The translations under genes and the position numbers were made by a program. From an uncultured Collinsella sp. (GTDB lineage Bacteria > Actinomycetota > Coriobacteriia > Coriobacteriales > Coriobacteriaceae): a stretch of DNA of 32,135 bases. Location of the stretch: assembly GCA_958408685.1 (NCBI GenBank), contig CATYLC010000023.1:1-32135 (forward strand), in the 5' to 3' direction. The notes beneath the pieces were generated by a model. It did no database searches. It worked only from the letters and a program-made list of their open reading frames with translations, and was not told where the DNA came from. This document shows, in pieces, positions 9,953 to 16,955 of this stretch (the first letter of the stretch is position 1; each line of letters begins with the position of its first letter).

Positions 9953-9990
9953 AAAACGGGGGCGCAGGACAACCTGCGCCCCCGTTTTTG
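9953..9990 (+). terminator. Intrinsic terminator of the marR-ABC operon
   Basis: Perfect 16-bp stem (9953-9968 with 9973-9988, AAAACGGGGGCGCAGG) and ACAA loop, running into TTTTTG. It is a textbook rho-independent terminator. Confidence 0.92.
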
Positions 9991-10048
9991 TTTTGCGACC
10001 CTCGAACCGCCTCCCCTGGGACCTGATTGACAGCCCCTTCGAAGCCCC

Positions 10049-10279
10049 GTGGGCAAAAAATGGCAAATATGAGTACTGTTACTTTTTTAGTAACAGCCAA
10101 AACAGCCCCAAATGCCGTTTTCACGGCTTACACGCGTCCCTAAATTGATCAAACAGCCCTATAGCGAACTTATATGTGTTTACGTTAATGAACATATTTT
10201 GCTGTTATGTCTATTATTTTGCGAAGGCAATATGATACTAAGATAGCAACCGTACTCATATTTGGCATTTTTTGCCCAC
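10049..10279. mobile_element. MITE-like element with 28-bp terminal inverted repeats
   Basis: Arms 10049-10076 and 10252-10279 start GTGGGCAAAAAATG and match at 27 of 28 positions. They enclose about 175 bases of AT-rich DNA with no credible gene, plus a small internal hairpin CTGTTACT/AGTAACAG. No clear target-site duplication is visible. The ends, size and non-coding content fit a miniature inverted-repeat element; a large regulatory hairpin is the alternative. The remaining sequence up to aroG at 10502 has no gene. Confidence 0.5.
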
Positions 10280-10501
10280 AGGGTATTTCCTGGTGAACCG
10301 ACAACAGCCTTAGGGTCCCGCGCGGCGCCGCTCCCTCCCGGCATCCGCCGACGTTTACCCAGATAAACTGACCAAAATAAACCTGTCCCTTTTTGGTAGG
10401 TTTCGGGGTGACAAGGGCTTGCACTTTAGCGTGCGACAGCGGATAATGCCGAGCATTCGACAATACGCTTATTGCTCTTTCTATAGATTGAGGAGGCCCC
10501 T

Positions 10502-11533
10502 ATGGCCATGGAATTCAAACGCAGGCTGCCGATACCCATGGAGATCCGCGAGGAAATGCCACTTTCTGCCGACCTTACCGCCAAAAAGCAGGCATTTGAC
10601 GCCGAGGTCGCCAAAGTCTTTACCGGCGAGGACGCACGTAAGGTGCTCATCATCGGCCCGTGCTCTGCCGACCGCGAGGATTCAGTGCTTGAGTACATGA
10701 ACCGACTGGCCAAGACCGCCGAAGAGGTCAAGGACAAGCTCATCATCATTCCGCGCGTCTACACCAATAAGCCGCGCACCAAGGGTACCGGCTACAAGGG
10801 TCTTCTGCACAACCCCAACCCCGAGGCTCCCGACGACCTGCTCGAGGGCGTCAAGGCCATCCGCCACATGCACCTGCGCGTCATCGAGGAGACCGGCTTC
10901 TTTACCGCCGATGAGATGCTCTATCCGTCCAACTACCAATACCTCGTTGACCTGCTGAGCTATGTTGCCGTGGGTGCGCGCTCGGTCGAGAACCAGGAGC
11001 ATCGCCTGGTGTCGAGCGGCATTTCGGTACCCGTCGGCATGAAGAATCCCACTGCCGGCTCTACCACCGTTATGCTCAACTCCATTTACGCCGCGCAGGC
11101 GCACCAGAGCTTCATCTTCCGCAACTGGGAGGTCGAGTGTGACGGCAACCCGCTCGCGCACGCCGTCATGCGTGGCTACATCGGTCTCGACGGTCGCACC
11201 TACCCCAACTATCACTACGAGCACCTGGAGCGCCTGGCCGAGCGCTATACCGAGCACGCTGGCTATGCCAATCCGGCAGCGGTCATCGACTGCAACCACG
11301 ACAATTCGGGCAAGCGTCCGCTGGAGCAGTATCGCATTTGCAAGGAGGTGCTCGACAGCTGCCGCCGCAACGAGTCCATCTCCAAGCTGGTCAAGGGCTT
11401 TATGATCGAGTCCTACCTGGAGGACGGCAACCAGCCGGTCGACGGCGGCGTCTTTGGTAAATCGATCACCGACCCGTGCCTGGGCTGGGAAAAGACCGAC
11501 TACCTCATCCACGAGATCGCGGAGCGGATTTAG
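10502..11533 (+). CDS. aroG: 3-deoxy-7-phosphoheptulonate (DAHP) synthase, class I
   Basis: First enzyme of the shikimate pathway, condensing phosphoenolpyruvate and erythrose-4-phosphate. The 343 residues carry the class I (AroF/G/H) blocks in order: IIGPCSADRED, RVYTNKPRTKGTGYKG, GARSVENQEHR, GMKNPTAGS, the metal-ligand region IDCNHDNSGK and SITDPCLGWEKT near the C-terminus. Length matches the family. The ATG at 10502 follows AGGAGG. The allosteric class (Phe, Tyr or Trp) cannot be told by eye. It appears monocistronic; its stop codon at 11531 is immediately followed by a structured element shared with the lacC 3' end. Confidence 0.93.
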   Translation: MAMEFKRRLPIPMEIREEMPLSADLTAKKQAFDAEVAKVFTGEDARKVLIIGPCSADREDSVLEYMNRLAKTAEEVKDKLIIIPRVYTNKPRTKGTGYKGLLHNPNPEAPDDLLEGVKAIRHMHLRVIEETGFFTADEMLYPSNYQYLVDLLSYVAVGARSVENQEHRLVSSGISVPVGMKNPTAGSTTVMLNSIYAAQAHQSFIFRNWEVECDGNPLAHAVMRGYIGLDGRTYPNYHYEHLERLAERYTEHAGYANPAAVIDCNHDNSGKRPLEQYRICKEVLDSCRRNESISKLVKGFMIESYLEDGNQPVDGGVFGKSITDPCLGWEKTDYLIHEIAERI

Positions 11534-11650
11534 AGTTACGGCGTTTTACCAAACGCCGTAACGGCTCGACGCTGCGCGGGCCGCATTTGGACAATCTGAC
11601 GTTCAACTTCAAGGGCGCGACCAGAAGGTCAGCGCCCTTTCGTTTGATGT
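11534..11650 (+). ncRNA. Structured 3'-UTR element abutting aroG stop (copy 1)
   Basis: Starts one base after the aroG TAG. P1 stem: GTTACGGCGTTT (11535-11546) with AAACGCCGTAAC (11551-11562). A shared linker follows, then the box CAATCTGACGTTCAA (11592-11606). The last part is a hairpin GGGCGC-GACC-AGAA-GGTC-A-GCGCCC (11613-11637). The copy after lacC at 24697-24847 has the same order. P1 differs by a compensatory GC-to-CG swap and the last hairpin by GC-to-AT pairs. Conserved structure on the sense strand suggests a functional RNA or 3'-end element; no known family was recognised. Confidence 0.65.
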
Positions 11651-11729
11651 GGCAGTTAGGGACGCTCCTTTTCTGCCGGCAGTTTGGGACACTCCTTGGG
11701 TAGCCGTTTAAGAACGTCCCCAACGACTA
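11651..11729. repeat. REP-like cluster after the aroG 3' element
   Basis: Two direct units, GGCAGTTAGGGACGCTCCTT (from 11651) and GGCAGTTTGGGACACTCCTT (from 11678). An inverted related unit ends CGTCCCCAACGACTA (to 11729). Related units lie at 24595-24663 and 29288-29302. Confidence 0.55.
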
Positions 11730-11775
11730 CCCGGGGGAGTTGCCTTCCCTCGTGGCGGTCTTCTAGCAGAAAAAC

Positions 11776-11896
11776 CAAGTGAGTAGGCTTTTTGCAGGAG
11801 GCCAAGCACGCCCCAAAACGCCACAGCTCTGACCTGCAGTTTTATAGATCATTTGTCGCGATGTGCTCGGCAGGTTCAAAAAAGTCTACTCACTTG
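11776..11896. repeat. 120-bp palindromic element with CAAGTGAGTAG ends
   Basis: Arms 11776-11793 and 11879-11896 (CAAGTGAGTAGRCTTTTT, 17 of 18 match) enclose about 85 bases without a gene. It is possibly a small non-autonomous repeat. It sits between the convergent ends of aroG and the BceB-like gene. Confidence 0.5.
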
Positions 11897-11919
11897 TATC
11901 TGAGACGCACCAGATTGGC

Positions 11920-11960
11920 AAAAACCGCCGCGAAAGGGCCCCTGGTCCCTTCGCGGCGGT
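11920..11960 (-). terminator. Terminator of the bceAB-like operon
   Basis: Stem ACCGCCGCGAAAGGG (11924-11938) with CCCTTCGCGGCGGT (11947-11960), one bulged A, followed leftward by TTTTT. It lies 37 bases past the permease stop. Confidence 0.85.
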
Positions 11961-11997
11961 CATACGCCTCTAATTTTGCGACGGTTTTGCCCGCTTG

Positions 11998-14235
11998 TTA
12001 CTCGCTGTAGCGGGTGGCTATGGCAGCTTGTACCATGCCGGTGCTCATGAGGTAGGTCACCAGGAAGTAGCCACCGTATGCTGCCAGGAAGATTGCACAG
12101 GTGAGGCCCACGGTGCCGCCGATGCTCATATTTCCGAAAATGCTCACCAGCTCGATGATCACCTTAAGTGCCACAAAGGAGTGCGCCAAGCCCACCGCCA
12201 ACGGGAACAGGAAGAATACCGCTTGCTGCGCCATCACCGAATGGCGAATCTGGCGGTCGTCGCAGCCGATCTGTGCCAGCACACGATAGCTGCGGCTGCC
12301 GTCGGCCACGTTAGAGAGTTGCTGGATCGACAGAATCGCCACGCATGCAACGACCAATACAAAGCCGATGTAGATGGCTAGGTAGCTAATAAGACCGTTC
12401 ATCTGCGCTGCCTGCGTGTACATCTCGGAGCGTATGATGAAGATTCCCCACGACCCCGGCTCCTTGCCGTCAACGAGCAGATTGTCGAGCACAGTGTATT
12501 TAATACTCTCGTCTGCCTCGGTCGTATCCATCCCCTGTTTGTAGTTAACGAGCAGACTACTGGAATACGGCTGCAGATTAAGTTGGGACAACAGCTCGTC
12601 GGCAACGACGACGGTACCCCCATTACTGCCCATCGCCGAGTTGGCGATGTCCGCCGTATCTTCGTCCGACTTATCGGTTGCGGGCTTGAGCGTATGCCCG
12701 CCCAAGGTAAGGGTATGGCCGCCAGCCATATACTTGGTGTACAGGTCGACCAGCTCGCCGCCCATATCACACGTGAGCAGATACTGGTCGTGACCGATGT
12801 GCACCGGCTCCTTGCCCATCATCTGGCGCAGTTTGTTGTACTGACTTGCCGGCGTCACAAACAGGCCTGTCATGTCGGCGCTGCTGCCCTCGAACGCCTT
12901 GGGGAGCTTTTCGCCCATGGTCTTGCACATCTCACTTGGAGTCACCGAAGGATTCGAGCCGCCAAACGGGTAGCTCAGATACGAATCGATCTGTACATGC
13001 TCGCCGGCAACATCGGCGATATTGACTTTCTTGCCGGTCTCGTCGTTGTTGTCCGCCGACTTGCCTTTAATACCGTCTGCAACGTTATCGGGGTCGACAC
13101 GATCGCCGTGCCATGCGGAGTACAAATCGACCGTACTATCGGCCAGCACCATGCGATCGGCCTCAGACGGATTGACATACTCTTTGTAGTAGTCGAGCGT
13201 ATCGGGCGCGTAATAGATATACGTCTGCGACATGTCGGCCGGATTATAGCGCTCCAGGTTTTCGTTCATCACGTTGGCAATCGACATACCGCACGTCACC
13301 GAGGTAATGGCGAGGAACAGGAGCATCGCGATGACGCCCATCGAAAAGCACACCGTATTGACCTTGGCCGAAAGCTGACGCACGGTAAACATGTTGAGGC
13401 CGCGCCAATACACGCTGCGCAGGCTCTGCAGCAGCTTGATGAGCATGCCCGAGAGTCCCCAGAACAGGGCAAAGGTGCCCACGGTAACCATAGCGGTCGT
13501 AATGCCAAACTGGCTCATGGCCTCTTGCAGCTTGCTGTCCGTCGCGGTTAGCGGGAACCCATCACGTAGGAGACGGTAATAGGCCACGCCCACCAGCACC
13601 ACGCCCACGGCAAAGATGGCGATCGCGATCCAGGGGTTGCGTGTCTTGATGCTCTCGTTGCGACGCTCGGCACCCACAAGCTCGATGAGTTTGGTACGAC
13701 GCACGGCGCGAAGGTTCAGCAGTAGCGTGAGCACAAACATTACGAGCATGCAGGCAAGGGTCAGGTTGAACGCATGCACCGAGAAAAAGAAGTGGAAATT
13801 GGCGATCTGTGTCTTAAAGAGCGAGGCCGTAAAGAACGTCATGAGCTGGGAGAGTCCCACACCCAGCACAATGCCGGCGACAAAGGCCACGACCGACACT
13901 ATCACGGTCTCGAGCGCCATGATCGTGGCGACGCGCCCACGCCCCATGCCGAGCACCTGGTACAGGCCAAACTCCTTCTTGCGGCGTTTCATGATGAAGT
14001 TATTGGCATACACCATCAAAAAGGCCATGACACCGGCCAAAAAGTACGTCAGGTTGCCGAGCATGCTGCCCATAACCTGCGCCAAGCCCTCTTCATCGAT
14101 TCCGGCGATGTCGACCTGCATCGAGATGGTGTTAAAGGCATAGAAGACCGTGACGCCCAGGGTGAGCGTCAAAAGGTAGACGAGGTAGTCGCGGCCGGCG
14201 CGGCGGACGTTGCCCCAAGCGAGTTTACAGAGCAT
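11998..14235 (-). CDS. BceB-type FtsX-fold ABC permease
   Basis: Permease of an antimicrobial-peptide sensing and resistance transporter (BceAB family). The N-terminus MLCKLAWGNVRRAGRDYLVYLLTLTLG is typical. About four TM helices precede RRTKLIELVGAERRNE, with more helices to about residue 345. A large extracytoplasmic domain follows (roughly 340-590, YYAPDTLDYYKEY onward), then the last helices near the C-terminus. A large domain between helices 7 and 8 is the hallmark of BceB. ATG 14235 is chosen (GTGAGGG upstream); a GTG at 14247 is also possible. Either start overlaps the ATPase end. No BceRS two-component pair is nearby. Confidence 0.88.
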   Translation of the reverse strand: MLCKLAWGNVRRAGRDYLVYLLTLTLGVTVFYAFNTISMQVDIAGIDEEGLAQVMGSMLGNLTYFLAGVMAFLMVYANNFIMKRRKKEFGLYQVLGMGRGRVATIMALETVIVSVVAFVAGIVLGVGLSQLMTFFTASLFKTQIANFHFFFSVHAFNLTLACMLVMFVLTLLLNLRAVRRTKLIELVGAERRNESIKTRNPWIAIAIFAVGVVLVGVAYYRLLRDGFPLTATDSKLQEAMSQFGITTAMVTVGTFALFWGLSGMLIKLLQSLRSVYWRGLNMFTVRQLSAKVNTVCFSMGVIAMLLFLAITSVTCGMSIANVMNENLERYNPADMSQTYIYYAPDTLDYYKEYVNPSEADRMVLADSTVDLYSAWHGDRVDPDNVADGIKGKSADNNDETGKKVNIADVAGEHVQIDSYLSYPFGGSNPSVTPSEMCKTMGEKLPKAFEGSSADMTGLFVTPASQYNKLRQMMGKEPVHIGHDQYLLTCDMGGELVDLYTKYMAGGHTLTLGGHTLKPATDKSDEDTADIANSAMGSNGGTVVVADELLSQLNLQPYSSSLLVNYKQGMDTTEADESIKYTVLDNLLVDGKEPGSWGIFIIRSEMYTQAAQMNGLISYLAIYIGFVLVVACVAILSIQQLSNVADGSRSYRVLAQIGCDDRQIRHSVMAQQAVFFLFPLAVGLAHSFVALKVIIELVSIFGNMSIGGTVGLTCAIFLAAYGGYFLVTYLMSTGMVQAAIATRYSE

Positions 14236-15010
14236 CGGAGCCCTCACCGCCCATCATGGCAACGACCTCCATAATGCGGTCGAAGAACTCTCGGCGGTCG
14301 ATGTCGCCGCGGCGCAGCTCGGTGAAGATCTTGCCGTCGCGGATAAACAGCACGCGGCTCGTATAGCTGGCAGCAAAGCTGTCATGCGTGACCATGAGCA
14401 CGGTGGCGCGCAGGCGGCGATTGAGGGCCTCCAGGCTCTCGAGCAGCAGGCGGGCGCTCTTGGAATCGAGGGCGCCGGTGGGCTCGTCGGCCATGATCAT
14501 GGTGGGGTCGGTGACGAGCGCACGAGCCGCGGCAACGCGCTGCTGCTGACCGCCGGACATCTGGTAGGGATACTTGTCGAGCACCTGACTAATGGACAGA
14601 CGCGCGGCCACATCCTGCACGCGGGTCGAGATCTCTGCCGAGTTTGTACGGGCGATGGTGAGCGGCAGGGCGATGTTCTCGCGTGCCGTGAGCGTATCGA
14701 GCAGGTTGGAGTCCTGGAAGATAAAGCCGAGCTCCTCGCGGCGGAACTGCGAAAGCTTAGCCTGCTTCATGCGTGTTACGTCCTGCCCATTGATGCGAAT
14801 CGCGCCGCTCGTGGCGCTATCGATGGTCGACACGCAGTTGAGCAACGTCGACTTGCCCGAGCCCGAAGCGCCCATGATGCCCACGAATTCCCCGCGGTTG
14901 ACGGTAAAGCTGACGTCGTTGAGCGCGCGGGTCACGTTGCCCAGCGCCCCATATACCTTTTCGAGATGCGCGACCTCCAGTACCGGGATCGCCATGTGCG
15001 TGGTTTGCAT
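14225..15010 (-). CDS. BceA-type ABC ATPase
   Basis: A 261-residue ATPase of the MacB/BceA (lipoprotein and peptide transporter) class. Walker A GASGSGKST, Q-loop FIFQDSNLLDTLTARENI, signature MSGGQQQR, Walker B MIMADEPTGALD and H-loop VTHD are all intact. ATG 15010 has AAAGGA seven bases upstream. It is co-transcribed with and overlaps the FtsX-type permease. It probably powers removal of cell-wall-active peptides from their lipid targets; the exact compound cannot be read from sequence. Confidence 0.92.
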   Translation of the reverse strand: MQTTHMAIPVLEVAHLEKVYGALGNVTRALNDVSFTVNRGEFVGIMGASGSGKSTLLNCVSTIDSATSGAIRINGQDVTRMKQAKLSQFRREELGFIFQDSNLLDTLTARENIALPLTIARTNSAEISTRVQDVAARLSISQVLDKYPYQMSGGQQQRVAAARALVTDPTMIMADEPTGALDSKSARLLLESLEALNRRLRATVLMVTHDSFAASYTSRVLFIRDGKIFTELRRGDIDRREFFDRIMEVVAMMGGEGSDAL

Positions 15011-15093
15011 ACCGAGTCCTTTCTTGCGATTAGTCTACGGCATCTATAGTCGCAAGAAGACGAGTCGGCTACCATCGATATGGCTTACGCTTG

Positions 15094-15111
15094 CCTTACC
15101 GTTGTGTAAGG
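15094..15111. promoter_or_regulatory. BceR-like inverted repeat upstream of bceA
   Basis: CCTTACCGTTGTGTAAGG contains TTACC-N4-TGTAA, close to the BceR-type pattern TNACA-N4-TGTAA known from Bacillus. It lies 84-101 bases upstream of the ATPase start. Binding is inferred only. Confidence 0.35.
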
Positions 15112-15114
15112 TAC

Positions 15115-15227
15115 GGGTAGTCTTTTTGGGACGGGGCTTTTTTAGCTACCCCATCCGAAGCCTTCGAAGCATGAGGCCGCATTTGACATAGGGCAGCTAA
15201 AAAAGCCCCGTCCCAAAAAGACTACCC
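15115..15227. repeat. Perfect 33-bp inverted repeat element
   Basis: Arms 15115-15147 and 15195-15227 are exact reverse complements (starting GGGTAGTCTTTTTGGGACGG) around a 47-base centre that itself can fold (GCCTTCGAAGC). It lies between the divergent BceA promoter region and the NUDIX-Vsr gene, ending 33 bases before that start. It is either a palindromic repeat insertion or a very strong hairpin in the leader. Confidence 0.8.
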
Positions 15228-15259
15228 TGCCACGTGCTGATATTGAGAGAGGACTCCTG

Positions 15260-16246
15260 TTGAAGACTGTTCATGTTGCCGCTGGGATCATTCGCAAGGA
15301 AGGATCCGATGAGTTACTTGCCGTGCAGCGCGGCTATGGCGACATGCAGGGACTTTGGGAGTTCCCCGGTGGCAAGCTCATGCGCGGCGAGACGCCCGAG
15401 GACGCTGTACGCCGCGAGCTCATGGAAGAGCTACGGGTCAAAGTCACCAACCTGCGCGATTTTTACACCGTTGAGTACGACTACCCCGATTTCCATCTCT
15501 CGATGGAGTGTTACTACTGCTCGCTGGCCAAAGAGTCTGGCGAGCCCCAGAAACATGACCGTCAGCTTGATATCCGCTGGATTCCACGCACCTCGCTTGC
15601 CACCGTTGAGTGGATGCCCGCCGACAAGGGGCTCATTGATGCCCTGATTGAGCTGAAGGAAGACCGGCTCGAGGCAAGCTCCGCTGATGACACCGCGCCC
15701 AACACAGCCGACAAACCCACCGCCAAACCCAAGCGCAAAGCCAAGCGCCGCAGCAAGAAGCGTCCCAAGCCCGGCCTACTCGACGGCATCGATACCTCGG
15801 ACCTCTCCGCCGACGAGCGCGAACTGGTGCGCCGTCGCGCCGCCATCAAAAAGTCCATGAAGGGCAACAAGCGCGCCAACACCAAGCCCGAGCTGCTCGT
15901 TCGCCAGCGCCTGCGCGCCGCGGGCCTTACGGGCTATCGCTTGGAATGGAAGGTTCCCGGCAAACCCGATATCGCCTTCCCCGGGCGCAAGATCGCCATC
16001 TTCGTCAACGGCTGTTTTTGGCACCGCTGCCCCAAGTGCAATCCGAGCCAGCCCAAGCGCAACGTTGAGTTTTGGGAGGCAAAGTTCCGTCGCAACGTCG
16101 AGCGCGACCGAGCAGCCATCAACGCACTTACCCAAATGGGCTGGACGCCCATCACCGTCTGGGAATGTGAGCTCAAGAAAGACCGCATCGATGCCACCAT
16201 GGAAAAGGTCATCGAGCGGGTGCGGGCCGCAGAGCCGCAGCGCTAA
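15260..16246 (+). CDS. NUDIX hydrolase fused to a Vsr-type endonuclease
   Basis: A 328-residue two-domain protein. Residues 1-135 are a MutT-like NUDIX domain: G38-x5-E44-x7-R52-E53-L-x-E56-E57 fits the NUDIX box, with Arg59 in place of the usual Gly. A basic linker follows (about 152-172, KPKRKAKRRSKKRPK). Residues about 195-325 match very-short-patch repair (Vsr) endonuclease: TKPELLVRQRL, KPDIAFPGRKIAIFVNGCFWHRC (D237, H255), FWEAKFRRNVERD, WECEL. The position of E. coli His64 is Asn250. It starts at TTG after GAGAGAGGA. No cytosine methyltransferase is nearby. Likely roles are clearing damaged dNTPs and nicking at mismatches; the coupling is unproven. Confidence 0.88.
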   Translation: MKTVHVAAGIIRKEGSDELLAVQRGYGDMQGLWEFPGGKLMRGETPEDAVRRELMEELRVKVTNLRDFYTVEYDYPDFHLSMECYYCSLAKESGEPQKHDRQLDIRWIPRTSLATVEWMPADKGLIDALIELKEDRLEASSADDTAPNTADKPTAKPKRKAKRRSKKRPKPGLLDGIDTSDLSADERELVRRRAAIKKSMKGNKRANTKPELLVRQRLRAAGLTGYRLEWKVPGKPDIAFPGRKIAIFVNGCFWHRCPKCNPSQPKRNVEFWEAKFRRNVERDRAAINALTQMGWTPITVWECELKKDRIDATMEKVIERVRAAEPQR

Positions 16247-16500
16247 GAACGAGCCGTCCACACGCCCCACACAGGCGAGCCACATCCGCGCCACAAACCT
16301 TAGAAAGCCCTTAAGCTCAAAACCTTTCAAGAGTGTTACTCGATGGCCTTGACCTGCGGTTTCATTGTTACATCAAACCTGATTAAGCCTTTCTTTAGCG
16401 CTTCTTTGCAACAGCCGCGGCATAATACTGCCAGCGCACGGGACCTAGCAGCACACCCCGAGCGCAATCTTTTGGTGGACATCGAGGAGACCGCATAAGC

Positions 16501-16710
16501 ATGCATTCTTCCAATAACGCAGCACAGCAGCCATCCCTAACACATGCAAACCTTTTCTCCTTCCCCCCGACACAGAGAAACGGCCTCCTCGACTCCCCCA
16601 CCACAAAAGCCAAACGCTCTGCAGACCAACACCTCAACCTGCAGACATCCTTCGAAAAACTCCAAGCCTCACTAGACCAGGCATTCTCCAACCAAGCCCG
16701 GGCATACTAA
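16501..16710 (+). CDS. Small hypothetical protein (uncertain)
   Basis: A 69-residue open frame with GAGGAGA 11 bases upstream of its ATG. It is polar, rich in Ser, Asn, Gln and Ala, with no membrane helix and no recognised domain; residues 45-65 could form a helix. Its base composition is less GC-rich than its neighbours. It stands alone in the 700 bases between the NUDIX-Vsr gene and the aldolase. It may be a real small gene or chance; an overlapping reverse frame is listed among the rejects. Confidence 0.3.
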   Translation: MHSSNNAAQQPSLTHANLFSFPPTQRNGLLDSPTTKAKRSADQHLNLQTSFEKLQASLDQAFSNQARAY

Positions 16711-16778
16711 TCCCCCATCAGCAAAGAAGCCCTAACGCCCCATCCTTTCCGCCCCAACGCCACAAGGGCGATCGAGCA

Positions 16779-16931
16779 GGACGGCTTGGGCGGGTCCCCG
16801 TACTTAGTTTCCAAAATCATTCCGCAGCGCGAAGGCCCCCGTTGCCAACGCTTCGTAGAAGCGAGGCAACGGGGGCCTTCATGCGCGAGGACGTTTTGGA
16901 AACTAAGTACGGGGACCCGCCCAAGCCGTCC
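16779..16931. repeat. Very long hairpin with conserved core, copy 2
   Basis: Outer arms 16779-16816 and 16894-16931 are a perfect 38-bp inverted repeat. Inner arms 16831-16846 and 16865-16880 are a perfect 16-bp repeat around CGCTTC-GTA-GAAGCG. Between them sits the core ATTCCGCAG (16819-16827) and GCGAGGACGTTTT (16885-16897), as in 156-259. The 3' flank TCCGGTGGGA is also shared. It lies 24 bases past the aldolase stop. Arm sequences differ completely between the two copies while pairing is kept. Confidence 0.8.
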
Positions 16932-16955
16932 GGTGGGATCAGAGTACCCTTGCTG

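Noticed and set aside
5748..10066. Long reverse frames opposite both ABC genes
   Set aside because: Histidine- and Gly-rich shadows of strongly conserved ABC sequences.
10300..10420. T-box-like stretch AGGGTCCCGCG upstream of aroG
   Set aside because: It lacks the full AGGGTGGNACCGCG box, a specifier stem and a clear terminator/antiterminator pair.
16395..16691. 98-codon reverse frame ending GPVRWQYYAAAVAKKR
   Set aside because: The C-terminus looks protein-like, but the frame is Cys/Arg-rich with no convincing ribosome site or domain and overlaps the equally weak forward frame at 16501.
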